Source: Streptomyces sp. AP-93 (GTDB taxonomy: Bacteria; Actinomycetota; Actinomycetes; Streptomycetales; Streptomycetaceae). Taken from it: a DNA stretch of 64,000 nucleotides. The translations under genes and the position numbers were made by a program. Below are positions 17,529 to 25,636 of the stretch, one piece after another; position 1 is the stretch's first letter, and each line of letters opens with the position of its first letter. Location: assembly GCF_022808175.1 (NCBI RefSeq), contig NZ_JALGBX010000002.1:124001-188000 (forward strand). The letters run 5' to 3'. The notes beneath the pieces are model-generated. The model worked only from the letters and a program-made list of their open reading frames with translations. It searched no databases and was not told the DNA's origin.

Positions 17529-18854
17529 ATGACCGAGACGACCCACGGGGCGACCCCCCGGACACCAGAGATCCGGCTGGCTTCGGGCTTCATCCAGAGC
17601 CTGCGCCAGGCTCTGATCACCGACGCGTTCGCCTACCGCCCGCTGCCCCCGATGCGCACGGACGGGCCGCTGGTCCGGCGGCTCCCGAAGCGGATACGGG
17701 TGGAGGCCGCACACCTGCCGCACGCGGCCGTCTGCGCGATGGCCTTCCTCGTCGTGGTCTTCGCCACCGTCACGAGCGGGTTGTCCCAGGCCGTTTCCCT
17801 GGTGATGGGACTGCTGGCGGGCATCCCCGTAGTACTGACCCTGGTGCGGCCGGTGGCAGCGTTCTGGGCGGCGATGGCGGTCACCCTGGTCTTCTCCCTC
17901 CCCAGTCAGTCCGATGCCAACTGGCCTTGGATACCAGTCACGTTCGCCTCGTACCTGGCGACGGTGGCCCTGGTGGCCATGCGGACCAGTCCGCGGGTCG
18001 CCGGCTGGATGTGGCTGCTGACCGTGCTGCTCGGCAGCGGGATATCCATCGTGCTCGGCAGAGGCCAGACCCTCAACATCGGCCCGATGGCCTTCGCCTC
18101 CGCGATCGCCCTGCTCACCGTCAGCATCCGCAACATCCGCAAACAGGCGGAGCAGGAGGTCACCGCGCAGCAGGAGGTCACCGCCGTCGAGCGGGACCGG
18201 CGCACCCTGCTGGAGGAGCGGACCACGATCGCGCGGGAGCTCCACGACGTGGTCGCCCACCACATGTCGGTGGTGGCCATCCAGGCGGAGGCCGCGCCCT
18301 ACCGGGTGAAGAATCCGCCGCCGGAGCTGGAGGCCGCCTTCGTCACCATCCGGGAGAACGCGGTCGCGGCCCTGACCGAGCTGCGCCGGGTGCTGGGTGT
18401 CGTCCGCTCCGCGGACTACGAGGCACCGGACGCCCCGCAGCCGACGCTGGCGTCGCTGGACGGGCTGCTGGCCAATGTGCGGGAGGCCGGGCTGACCGTG
18501 GAAAAGACCGTGACGGGCGCGGTGCGCGAGCTGCCGCCGGGTGTGGAGCTGTCGGCCTACCGGATCATCCAGGAGGCCCTGAGCAACACCCTGCGGCACG
18601 CGCCGGGCGCCAGTGCCGGGGTCGAGGTCTCGTACGTGCTGGGCGGGCTGGGCCTGCGCGTCGTCAACGAGGCCGGCACCGGGGATGTGAGGCCTTCGCA
18701 GGGGGCCGGGCAGGGGATCACCGGGATGCGCGAGCGGGTGGCCATGCTGGAAGGGGAGATGACCGTCGGGGAGCGGGCCTCCGGCGGGTTCGAGGTGGCG
18801 GTGTTCATACCCGTGGCCGGCAGCCGCCCGGTACCGGAGAAGGATCCGGCATGA
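17529..18854 (+). CDS. NarL-type sensor histidine kinase (pair 2)
   Basis: A 441-aa kinase paralogous to the one at 14085. Four to five transmembrane helices (about 60-195) are followed by a short coiled region with the duplicated unit QEVTA (EQEVTAQQEVTAVERDRR), the HisKA_3 motif TIARELHDVVAHHMSVVAIQ (phospho-His about 239), the N box EALSNTLRHAPG and the G box GAGQGITGMRERVAM. The ATG at 17529 is preceded by GGGGAGC. Its stop overlaps the start of the following regulator by ATGA, so the pair is tightly coupled. The signal is unknown. Confidence 0.93.
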   Translation: MTETTHGATPRTPEIRLASGFIQSLRQALITDAFAYRPLPPMRTDGPLVRRLPKRIRVEAAHLPHAAVCAMAFLVVVFATVTSGLSQAVSLVMGLLAGIPVVLTLVRPVAAFWAAMAVTLVFSLPSQSDANWPWIPVTFASYLATVALVAMRTSPRVAGWMWLLTVLLGSGISIVLGRGQTLNIGPMAFASAIALLTVSIRNIRKQAEQEVTAQQEVTAVERDRRTLLEERTTIARELHDVVAHHMSVVAIQAEAAPYRVKNPPPELEAAFVTIRENAVAALTELRRVLGVVRSADYEAPDAPQPTLASLDGLLANVREAGLTVEKTVTGAVRELPPGVELSAYRIIQEALSNTLRHAPGASAGVEVSYVLGGLGLRVVNEAGTGDVRPSQGAGQGITGMRERVAMLEGEMTVGERASGGFEVAVFIPVAGSRPVPEKDPA

Positions 18855-19510
18855 CGATCAGAGTGCTCATCGTCGACGACCAGATGATGGTCCGTGAGGG
18901 ATTCTCCGTCCTGCTGAACGCGATGGACGGCATCGAAGTGGCCGGGGAGGCGGTGAACGGGCGGGAGGCCATCGCCCAGGTGGCGGCGCTGAAGCCGGAT
19001 GTGGTGCTGATGGACATCCGGATGCCGGAGATGAACGGCCTGGAGGCGACCCGGGAGATCGTCGCCGCCGACACGGACGCGAAGGTGCTGGTCCTGACGA
19101 CCTTCGACCTCGACGAGTACGTGTACCAGGCCCTGCGGGCCGGCGCGTCCGGGTTCCTCCTCAAGGACGCCTCGGCCCGCCAACTGGCCGACGGGGTGAG
19201 GGTGGTGGCCGCCGGAGAGGCGTTGCTGGCCCCTTCCGTGACCAAGCGGCTGATCACGGAGTTCTCGAAGCTGTCGGAGCCCCGCACACAGGCGGGGTCC
19301 GCGGGGGTCGCGGAGCTGACGGAGCGGGAGACCGAGGTGCTGGTGCTGATCGCACAGGGGTTGTCCAACGCGGAGATAGCGGATCGCCTGATCATCGCCG
19401 AGTCCACCATCAAGACGCACGTGAGCCGGATCCTGGTGAAGCTGGGACTGCGGGACCGCACACAGGCGGCGGTGTTCGCGTTCGAGACCCGGCTGGTGAC
19501 CCCCGCTTAG
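18851..19510 (+). CDS. NarL/FixJ-type response regulator (pair 2)
   Basis: A 219-aa response regulator. The receiver has IVDDQMMVREGFSVL, phospho-Asp55 in VVLMDIRMPE and Lys in GFLLKDASARQL; the output domain has LTERETEVLVLIAQGLSNAE and STIKTHVSRILVKLGL. It starts with ATGA overlapping the kinase stop. The receiver and helix-turn-helix are nearly identical in pattern to the regulator of pair 1 (16765-17439), so the two pairs arose by duplication and may cross-talk. A perfect palindrome begins 9 bp after the stop. Confidence 0.95.
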   Translation: MTIRVLIVDDQMMVREGFSVLLNAMDGIEVAGEAVNGREAIAQVAALKPDVVLMDIRMPEMNGLEATREIVAADTDAKVLVLTTFDLDEYVYQALRAGASGFLLKDASARQLADGVRVVAAGEALLAPSVTKRLITEFSKLSEPRTQAGSAGVAELTERETEVLVLIAQGLSNAEIADRLIIAESTIKTHVSRILVKLGLRDRTQAAVFAFETRLVTPA

Positions 19511-19518
19511 GCCGGTTG

Positions 19519-19552
19519 CGAAAAGTTGTCCACAGCTGTGGACAACTTTTCG
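19519..19552. promoter_or_regulatory. Palindrome holding two head-to-head DnaA boxes; possible terminator
   Basis: A perfect 34-bp palindrome just after the response regulator stop. It contains TTGTCCACA (19526-19534) and its mirror TGTGGACAA (19537-19545), separated by GC. TTGTCCACA is the preferred Streptomyces DnaA box. The hairpin with its AAAA/TTTT base could also end the upstream transcript. DnaA binding is inferred from the sequence. Confidence 0.7.
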
Positions 19553-19559
19553 GACGGGA

Positions 19560-20719
19560 GCGGACCGAGGGGGCCGGGGCCCAGGCCGCCAGCTCCCGAT
19601 GCCGCAGAACGGCCAGCGCAGCGACCAGGAGAGCCGCCGCCAACACGGCCAACATCAGCAGAGAAGTCCAGGTCAGGGCCTCGGAGCCGGGGGGACCACG
19701 CCGTACAGGAGGGCCGCGACGGCCCCGATCGCCCACACCGCGGGGAGTTGCGCGAGAGAGCTCCCGACGGTCTGCGCGAGGCCCGCGCCATGGCCGAGGC
19801 CCAGGCCGAGTCCGCCCAGCAGCAGGATCAGCGCCGAGCCACGGAAGGCGACGGCCAGATGACCGGCGGCCCAGCGCAGGCGGCCGACGGCGTTCGCCAG
19901 CACGGGCTCCGCGCACTGTCCCGACTCCTCGGCGCCCAGGAATCCGAGGCTCCAGCCGAGCAGCCCGCCCCGCTGCCGCCGCGCCAGCGCCCGTGTACTG
20001 CCGAGCCGGCCCTCGGCCGGGCCCGGGCGGACCGCCAGGAAGCTCATGCCGAGGTCGCGGCGGCCGGCCGCGGCCGTCTGGGCGGCGAAGGCCGCCGCGA
20101 ACAGGGTGAACACCCACCGGCGTTCGGCTGCGAAGACCCGCAGGTGCTCCAGCCGGCCCGGCGGCGAGATCCAGGTCAGCGCCGACGAACCGTCCGCCGA
20201 GCCCGCGGCGCGCAGGACGAAAGCCGCGCAGAGCAGCGCCCCGGCGAGGCCCCGGCGAGCCGCGCACTCTCGGTGAGCTGCGCCGTGACGGCGGCCGCCG
20301 GCGCGAACAGCATCCCGGTGGCGCCGATCCCGAGCCCGAGGGCGAGCGCTCCGCCCGCGCCCCGCGCGGTGAGCCCGCCGTGACGAGGAGGGCGACCAGG
20401 GCGTTGGCGGCGAGGGCCGCCAGCAGGGCCGCCAGCAGGGCCGCCAGCAGCGGGGCCCGGCGCCCCACCATCGCCGCCGACAACAGCTCCTGACGGCCCG
20501 TCTCCTCCTTCTCGCGGGTGTGCCGGATCACGCTGAACCAGCTCATGGCCCCTGCGAGTAGCCCGGCGAAGACCCCGCTCCGCCAGGCGGTGAGTGCGCC
20601 GACCGAGTCGCCGAAGGCGGGGCCGTAGAGGGCGCGGAGCGAGCCGTTCGCATGACGCGGTCGCGGCGCAGGACGAGGCACAGCAGGGCTCCGGTACCGT
20701 CCAGTTGACGGCGCTTCAT
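19560..20719 (-). pseudogene. ABC-2-type multidrug permease, frameshifted
   Basis: The gene starts normally at ATG 20719 (MKRRQLDGTGALLCLVLRRD), overlapping the ATPase stop by ATGA, but the frame is soon lost. Further pieces appear in other minus-strand frames: NGSLRALYGPAFGDSVGALT and MSWFSVIRHTREKEETGRQE (about 20650-20480), FTLFAAAFAAQTAAAGRRDLG (about 20110-20050), LGWSLGFLGAEESGQCAEP (about 19960) and a last membrane segment near 19640. The order fits the large permease of tetronasin-type ABC exporters. Several indels exclude a functional product. Confidence 0.75.
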
Positions 20720-21335
20720 CGCAGCTCACCCGCCTCGTCGCCCCGGGCGTAGTGCCGCAGGAAGAGCTCTTCGAGGATCGGCGGCGTCGCGGTAAGGGAC
20801 CGCACCCCGAGGCGGTCAGGGACCGTAGTACGGCGCCCAGTTGGCGCCACCTGACCCGTACGTCGACCAGCGACCGCCCGACGGGCTCGCGCACCTGCCG
20901 GGCGTCCACGAAGCGCCTCCAGGGCGACACGCAGTTCGGCCAGGCTGCCGGTCTCGACCGTACGGCCCCTGCGGATGATGCTGACCCGGTCGCAGAGGGT
21001 CTCGACCTCGCTGAGGATGTGCGAGCTGAGCAGGATGGTGCGGCCGGCGGCCCGGGCCTCGGCGGCGCAGCTCTGGAAGACCTCCTCCATCAGCGGGTCG
21101 AGGCCGGAGGTGGGCTCGTCGAGGGTGAGCAGCTCCACGTCTGCGGCGAAGGCGGCGACGAGGGCGACCTTCTGCCGGTTGTACGTAGGCGATGCGGCGG
21201 TGCAGTTCGACGGCGTCGGCCAACGGATCGCCGCCGAGCGGCCGGCGGCGCCGGAGTCGGCGCGCAGCAGACCGAGCAGGACCCGGGTCGCGGTGGACTT
21301 GCCGGTGCCGTTGGGGACGGGGAAGCGGTCTCCCG
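20716..21335 (-). pseudogene. ABC transporter ATPase, internally deleted and 5'-truncated
   Basis: The C-terminal part is open (ELLTLDEPTSGLDPLMEEVF with Walker B and D-loop, then TILLSSHILSEVETLCDRVS). Upstream the frame shifts: a Walker A piece (NGTGKSTATRVLLGLLRAD) sits at the very 5' end and LADAVELHRRIAYV follows in a different frame. The segment that should contain the Q-loop to ABC signature is deleted just before NRQKVALVAAFAAD. Sequence upstream of Walker A is missing because the gene is fused head-on to a regulator fragment. It was the partner of the broken permease and cannot hydrolyse ATP. Confidence 0.75.
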
Positions 21336-21565
21336 CTTCGTCGAGCGGTTCGCCGCGCAGCTGACCGAGGCGGGGATGCAGCGGATGGCGGCGCGATGAC
21401 CTCGGCGGAGCTGGGCGGGGCCCTGCGGATCAGCCCTGCGGCGGTATCGGGAGCGGGACCTTCACCCGCCGGGACCAGATCCTGACCCTCTGGGAGAAGA
21501 CCCTCCGCGAGGGCGCGGCCGGCCTCGGCCCCGACTCCCCCGCGGGGCGGAACTCCTGGGCCTGA
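21317..21565 (+). pseudogene. MarR/GbsR-type regulator remnant
   Basis: On the plus strand, divergent to the broken ABC genes, AVSRFVERFAAQLTEAGMQR and, after a gap, MTSAELGGALRISPAAVSG (the helix-turn-helix) can be read. A second gap leads to FTRRDQILTLWEKTLREGA and a stop at 21565. The pieces are in different frames and about half of the usual 150-170 aa is missing. Such regulators normally sit divergent to tetronasin-type ABC exporters, so this was probably the local repressor. Confidence 0.65.
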
Positions 21566-21724
21566 TGGATCGCCGGCGCACGCACCGCGCGACCCCGAAG
21601 CTTCGTATCCCCGTCGGACCAGCAGCGGCGCCATGGCGGCCGGTAGGCCGTCCGCCTAGCGTGGGTCGGGGGGCCTGCGACCCGGCGCGGGACGCAGGAG
21701 AACCGGACTCAGGAGCAGAACCTC

Positions 21725-22423
21725 ATGGCAGACAGCCCCGTCCACACCCCCGCCATCGTCCTCGTCCACGGCTTCTGGGGCGGCGCCGCCCACTGGGCCA
21801 AGGTCATCGGCGAGCTCCACCGCCGCGGGTACACCGACCTGCACGCCGTCGAGAATCCGCTGACCTCCCTCGCCGACGACGCCGAGCGGACCCGCAAGAT
21901 GGTCCGGCAGATCGACGGGCCGGTGCTCCTCGTCGGCCACTCCTACGGCGGAGCCGTCATCACCGAGGCCGGGGACCTGCCCAACGTCACCGGTCTGGTC
22001 TACGTCGCCGCCTTCGCGCCCGACGCGGGCGAGAGCCCCGGCGGGATCAGCCAGGAGAAGCCGCCGGCGGCGTTCGAGAACATCCTCCCGGACTCCGACG
22101 GCTATCTGTGGGTCGTGCAGGACAAGTTCCACGAGAGCTTCGCCCAGGACCTCACTGCCGAGGAAGCCCTGGTCATGGCCGTGACCCAGAAGGCTCCCCT
22201 CGCCTCCACCTTCGGCGACGCCGTCACCGCGCCGGCCTGGCGCGCGAAGCCGTCCTGGTACCAGGTCTCCACCGCCGACCGCATGATCCACCCCGACAAC
22301 GAGCGCCGCATGGCCGCCCGCATGAACCCCCGCAAGACCATCGAGCTCGACGCGAGCCACGCTTCCCTCGCCTCCCAGCCCGGCCCGGTCTGCGACCTCA
22401 TCGAAGCGGCCGCCTCCGCCTGA
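21725..22423 (+). CDS. Alpha/beta hydrolase
   Basis: A 232-aa cytoplasmic alpha/beta hydrolase of the MenH/haloalkane-esterase-like type. It shows the oxyanion strand AIVLVHGFWGGAAHW, the nucleophile elbow VLLVGHSYGGAVITE (Ser in GHSYGG), and the catalytic His in LDASHASLASQPG near the C-terminus. A typical ester or small-molecule hydrolase; substrate unknown. The gene follows the decayed ABC locus and converges with the membrane protein gene at 22398-23015, with 26 bp of overlap at the 3' ends. Confidence 0.85.
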   Translation: MADSPVHTPAIVLVHGFWGGAAHWAKVIGELHRRGYTDLHAVENPLTSLADDAERTRKMVRQIDGPVLLVGHSYGGAVITEAGDLPNVTGLVYVAAFAPDAGESPGGISQEKPPAAFENILPDSDGYLWVVQDKFHESFAQDLTAEEALVMAVTQKAPLASTFGDAVTAPAWRAKPSWYQVSTADRMIHPDNERRMAARMNPRKTIELDASHASLASQPGPVCDLIEAAASA

Positions 22424-23015
22424 GCGCGCCCCGCCGCCACCGCCCGCGCGCCCGGCCCAGCTCCCGGGCGTGCGGCGCCCACACCACGGCCCCCGGCCCC
22501 GGGTCCCCGGCCAGCCACACGGTCCGCTCCGCCCCGGGCGCCAGCACCCGCCGTCCCAGGGGCCCCAGGGTCAGTACCCGGCCGGCGCCGTCGCCGCCCA
22601 GGGCCAGCAGCGGAGGCAGGCCGCGCCCGCGCAGCACCTCGGCGTCGTACGCGGTCCAGCGCAGCCCCGGGGCTCGCAGGAGGCCCCGCACGCGCTGGAT
22701 CACGTACAGCTCCCGGAGCCCGACGAGCAACGCCAGGGACAGCAGCCCCAGCAGCACCGCCCGCAAGGGCGCGGGGCGGGTGACGAGTGCCCCGATCAGC
22801 GCGGGCCAGCAGAGCACGGGCAGCAGGCAGACCAGCACGGCGTCCTGCCGCCAGTCTCGGAGCGCATCCCGGACGGCCGCCTCCCCGGGCGGCCCGATAC
22901 CGCCCGGGCCGTCCGCCGGACCCCGCACGGGTCCGGGTACGGATTCGGGTACGGGTACGGATACGGGTTCGGGTTCGGGTTCGGGCACCTCACCCACATC
23001 CACGATGCCGGACAC
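22398..23015 (-). CDS. Hypothetical membrane protein with Glu-Pro/Val-Pro-rich N-terminus
   Basis: A 205-aa protein. Residues 1-45 are a low-complexity EPEPEPVSVPVPESVPGPV-type tail written in DNA as GGGTAC/GGATTC hexamer-like repeats. Two adjacent hydrophobic segments follow (AVLVCLLPVLCWPALIGALV and LRAVLLGLLSLALLVGLREL), then a soluble C-terminus with an Arg-rich end. The GTG at 23015 has GGGGGAGGGAG upstream. It lies 22 bp after the diacylglycerol-kinase-like gene and is probably co-transcribed with it. I do not recognise a family. Confidence 0.6.
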   Translation of the reverse strand: MSGIVDVGEVPEPEPEPVSVPVPESVPGPVRGPADGPGGIGPPGEAAVRDALRDWRQDAVLVCLLPVLCWPALIGALVTRPAPLRAVLLGLLSLALLVGLRELYVIQRVRGLLRAPGLRWTAYDAEVLRGRGLPPLLALGGDGAGRVLTLGPLGRRVLAPGAERTVWLAGDPGPGAVVWAPHARELGRARGRWRRGALRRRRPLR

Positions 23016-23037
23016 GGCCTGCTCTCCCTCCCCCTCG

Positions 23038-24030
23038 TCAGCGCTGCAGTGGCAGTGTCAGCCCCCACGCCCCCGGGTGCAGGGTCCACGTACGGCGGCG
23101 GACCGGACCGGTGATTCCGACGTCCGACCGGTAGCGGAAATCCGCCCCGGAGACCGTGACGGCCGACGCCCGCGCCCGCACCACCCGGCCGGACCCGGAA
23201 CCGGAGCCGGAGGCGGAGGCGGAATCGGAGGCGGAGCCCGATTCCGAGTCCGATTCCGCGTCCGAGCCGGCACCGGGGCCCGGTGCCGTGACCGCCCCCA
23301 TCCGGACCAGGACGTCCGCCAGCCCGTCTCCCTCCCGAGCCGACACGGTGAGGTCCTCCACCATCCGGTCCACGTCCGCCAGGACCACCCCGTCGGCCTC
23401 CACCCGCAGCCGGTGGCCCCCGCCGGATCCCGTGGCGGAAGAGGCCCCCGCCGGCGGGCGGACGAACGTACGGACCAGCGAGCGGTACGCGTTCCACACC
23501 GACGGCCCGGCCGGCCGCGGCACACCCCCGGACCCCGGCCGGGACCCGGCCCCGGCCCCCACGGGCGGCGGCGGGATGCCGATCCCGCCCAGCACCACCC
23601 CGTCGCTGTCGTCGACCAGCAGGTCCCTCATGCCGACGGCCCCGTCCAGGACCGCCCGCGCGGCCGACACGGCCGACAGCGGCACGCCGAGCTGCAGCGC
23701 CAGTACCAGCGACCCCGCCGGCCCCACCGGAATCAGCGAAACGGCCCCCTCGGACAGTGCCCGCTCACGGTGCAGCAGCCCGACGGCCCGTACGAGCGCG
23801 CGGTCGTCGCCCACGATCACCGGCCGCCGATGACCCCGGCGGGCGAGGGCCCGCGCAAACTCCTCCTGCGAGTCCGGGAGACAAATTTTCGCCGCGGCTC
23901 CCGCTGACAGAACATCTTTCGCGATTCGCACCGACTCGCCGTCAAGACGGCGGGCGACCGGGTCGACGAGCACGAGCAGGCCGCCTACCGGCGCGCCCGC
24001 ATGGCTCATGGTGGGCTCTGGAGCCGACAC
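23038..24030 (-). CDS. Diacylglycerol/lipid kinase-like protein
   Basis: A 330-aa protein resembling the DAGK catalytic (YegS/DgkB) fold. The N-terminal half follows the family order, with LLVLVDPVARRLDGESV at the start and then PVIVGDDRALVRAVGLLHRE in place of the usual GGDGT site, followed by LIPVGPAGSLVLALQLGVP where GTGNDFAR-type sequence is expected. The changed active-site motifs make kinase activity doubtful. Near the C-terminus is a Ser/Asp/Gly/Ala dipeptide run (about 20-25 residues). I prefer GTG at 24030, which has GAGGAAGGA just upstream, over ATG at 24009 or 24063. It is divergent from purA. Confidence 0.65.
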   Translation of the reverse strand: MSAPEPTMSHAGAPVGGLLVLVDPVARRLDGESVRIAKDVLSAGAAAKICLPDSQEEFARALARRGHRRPVIVGDDRALVRAVGLLHRERALSEGAVSLIPVGPAGSLVLALQLGVPLSAVSAARAVLDGAVGMRDLLVDDSDGVVLGGIGIPPPPVGAGAGSRPGSGGVPRPAGPSVWNAYRSLVRTFVRPPAGASSATGSGGGHRLRVEADGVVLADVDRMVEDLTVSAREGDGLADVLVRMGAVTAPGPGAGSDAESDSESGSASDSASASGSGSGSGRVVRARASAVTVSGADFRYRSDVGITGPVRRRTWTLHPGAWGLTLPLQR

Positions 24031-24064
24031 CTCGGTCCTTCCTCGGGTAGCATCTTTGTGCAAG

Positions 24065-24092
24065 AGGCCCTTGCGCTATTGCGCCAGGGCCT
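24065..24092. other. Hairpin between the divergent dgk-like and purA genes
   Basis: A 12-bp stem with one mismatch around a TATT loop (AGGCCCTTGCGC / GCGCCAGGGCCT). It lies 35 bp upstream of the kinase-like gene and 100 bp upstream of purA, so it would be in the 5' leader of one of the two transcripts. Its role is unknown; a protein-binding dyad or leader stem-loop are both possible. Confidence 0.45.
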
Positions 24093-24193
24093 TCGTCTAT
24101 TCCGGGGCACCGGTCCGACGGCTCAGCCTGCGGTGTACATCGTCGTACGCCCCCTGACCTTGGACATGCCCCATCCGGAAGAGGTGTACGCCT

Positions 24194-25477
24194 GTGCCCG
24201 CTCTTGTGCTGCTCGGAGCTCAGTGGGGTGACGAGGGCAAGGGAAAGGCCACCGACCTGCTCGGTGGATCCGTTGACTATGTAGTGCGTTACCAGGGTGG
24301 CAACAACGCCGGCCACACGGTCGTCGTAGGCGACCAGAAGTACGCGCTGCACCTTCTCCCTTCCGGCATCCTCTCCCCCGGATGCACCCCGGTCATCGGC
24401 AACGGTGTCGTCGTCGACCCGGCCGTCCTGCTCTCCGAGCTGCGCGGCCTGAACGAGCGCGGCATCGATACGTCAAAGCTGCTGCTCAGCGGCAACGCGC
24501 ACCTGATCACGCCGTACAACGTCACCCTCGACAAGGTCGGCGAGCGCTTCCTCGGCAAGCGCAAGATCGGTACGACCGGCCGCGGCATCGGCCCGACGTA
24601 CGCGGACAAGATCAACCGCGTCGGCATCCGCGTCCAGGACCTCTACGACGAGTCGATCCTCACCCAGAAGGTCGAAGCGGCGCTGGAGGGCAAGAACCAG
24701 CTCCTCGCGAAGCTGTACAACCGCCGCGCGATCGACCCGGCCCAGATCGTCGAAGAGATGCTCCAGTACGCGGAGCAGATCAAGCCGTACGTCGCCGACA
24801 CCACCCTGATCATCAACAACGCGCTCGACGAGGACAAGGTCGTGCTCTTCGAGGGCGGCCAGGGCACGCTGCTCGACGTCGACCACGGCACGTACCCCTT
24901 CGTCACCTCGTCGAACCCGACCGCCGGTGGCGCCTGCACCGGTGCGGGTGTCGGCCCGACGAAGATCAGCCGCGTCATCGGCATCCTGAAGGCGTACACG
25001 ACCCGCGTCGGCTCCGGCCCGTTCCCGACCGAGCTGTTCGACGCGGACGGCGAGGCCCTGCGCCGCATCGGCGGCGAGCGTGGCGTGACCACCGGCCGCG
25101 ACCGCCGCTGCGGCTGGTTCGACGCCCCGATCGCCCGCTACGCGACCCGCGTCAACGGCCTGACGGACTTCTTCCTCACCAAGCTGGACGTGCTGACCGG
25201 CTGGGAAGAGATCCCGGTCTGCGTCGCGTACGAGATCGACGGCAAGCGCGTCGAGGAGCTCCCGTACTCGCAGTCGGACTTCCACCACGCGAAGCCGATC
25301 TACGAAAACCTCCCCGGCTGGTCCGAGGACATCACCAAGGCCAAGACCTTCGCGGACCTCCCGAAGAACGCCCAGGCGTACGTCAAGGCCCTCGAGGAGA
25401 TGTCGGGCGCCCCGATCTCCGCGATCGGCGTCGGCCCCGGCCGCACCGAGACGATCGAGATCAACTCGTTCCTGTAA
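24194..25477 (+). CDS. purA: Adenylosuccinate synthetase
   Basis: A 427-aa enzyme that joins IMP and aspartate with GTP to make adenylosuccinate, the first step from IMP to AMP. The GTP-binding start [18 protein letters not shown] holds the catalytic Asp, and [10 protein letters not shown] (His), [42 protein letters not shown] and [14 protein letters not shown] follow in the standard order. Full length for the family. The GTG at 24194 has GGAAGAGG upstream. A strong hairpin terminator follows the stop. Confidence 0.98.
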   Translation: MPALVLLGAQWGDEGKGKATDLLGGSVDYVVRYQGGNNAGHTVVVGDQKYALHLLPSGILSPGCTPVIGNGVVVDPAVLLSELRGLNERGIDTSKLLLSGNAHLITPYNVTLDKVGERFLGKRKIGTTGRGIGPTYADKINRVGIRVQDLYDESILTQKVEAALEGKNQLLAKLYNRRAIDPAQIVEEMLQYAEQIKPYVADTTLIINNALDEDKVVLFEGGQGTLLDVDHGTYPFVTSSNPTAGGACTGAGVGPTKISRVIGILKAYTTRVGSGPFPTELFDADGEALRRIGGERGVTTGRDRRCGWFDAPIARYATRVNGLTDFFLTKLDVLTGWEEIPVCVAYEIDGKRVEELPYSQSDFHHAKPIYENLPGWSEDITKAKTFADLPKNAQAYVKALEEMSGAPISAIGVGPGRTETIEINSFL

Positions 25478-25501
25478 GCAGCGGCGGTACCTGCACCGAA
25501 C

Positions 25502-25535
25502 CCGGAGGGGCGGCCCAGCGCGGCCGCCCCTCCGG
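25502..25535 (+). terminator. purA terminator hairpin
   Basis: Perfect 14-bp arms (CCGGAGGGGCGGCC and its complement) around a 6-nt loop, 24 bp after the purA stop. Confidence 0.85.
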
Positions 25536-25542
25536 CGTACCC

Positions 25543-25632
25543 GGGGCACCCGGGGCACCTGGGGCACCTGGGGCACCTGGGGCACCTGGGGCACCTGGGG
25601 CACCTGGGGCACCTGGGGCACCTGGGGCACCC
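25543..25632. repeat. 9-bp tandem repeat GGGGCACC(T/C), ten copies
   Basis: Ten perfect or near-perfect copies fill the space between the purA terminator and the stop of the convergent hydrolase gene. The unit length of 9 keeps all frames open (Gly-Ala-Pro on the plus strand), but no start or ribosome binding site goes with it, so it is taken as non-coding. Confidence 0.95.
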
Positions 25633-25636
25633 GGCC

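Noticed and set aside
25543..25632. Collagen-like Gly-Ala-Pro protein encoded by the 9-bp array
   Set aside because: No start codon with a ribosome binding site leads into it and it lies between two convergent genes behind a terminator.
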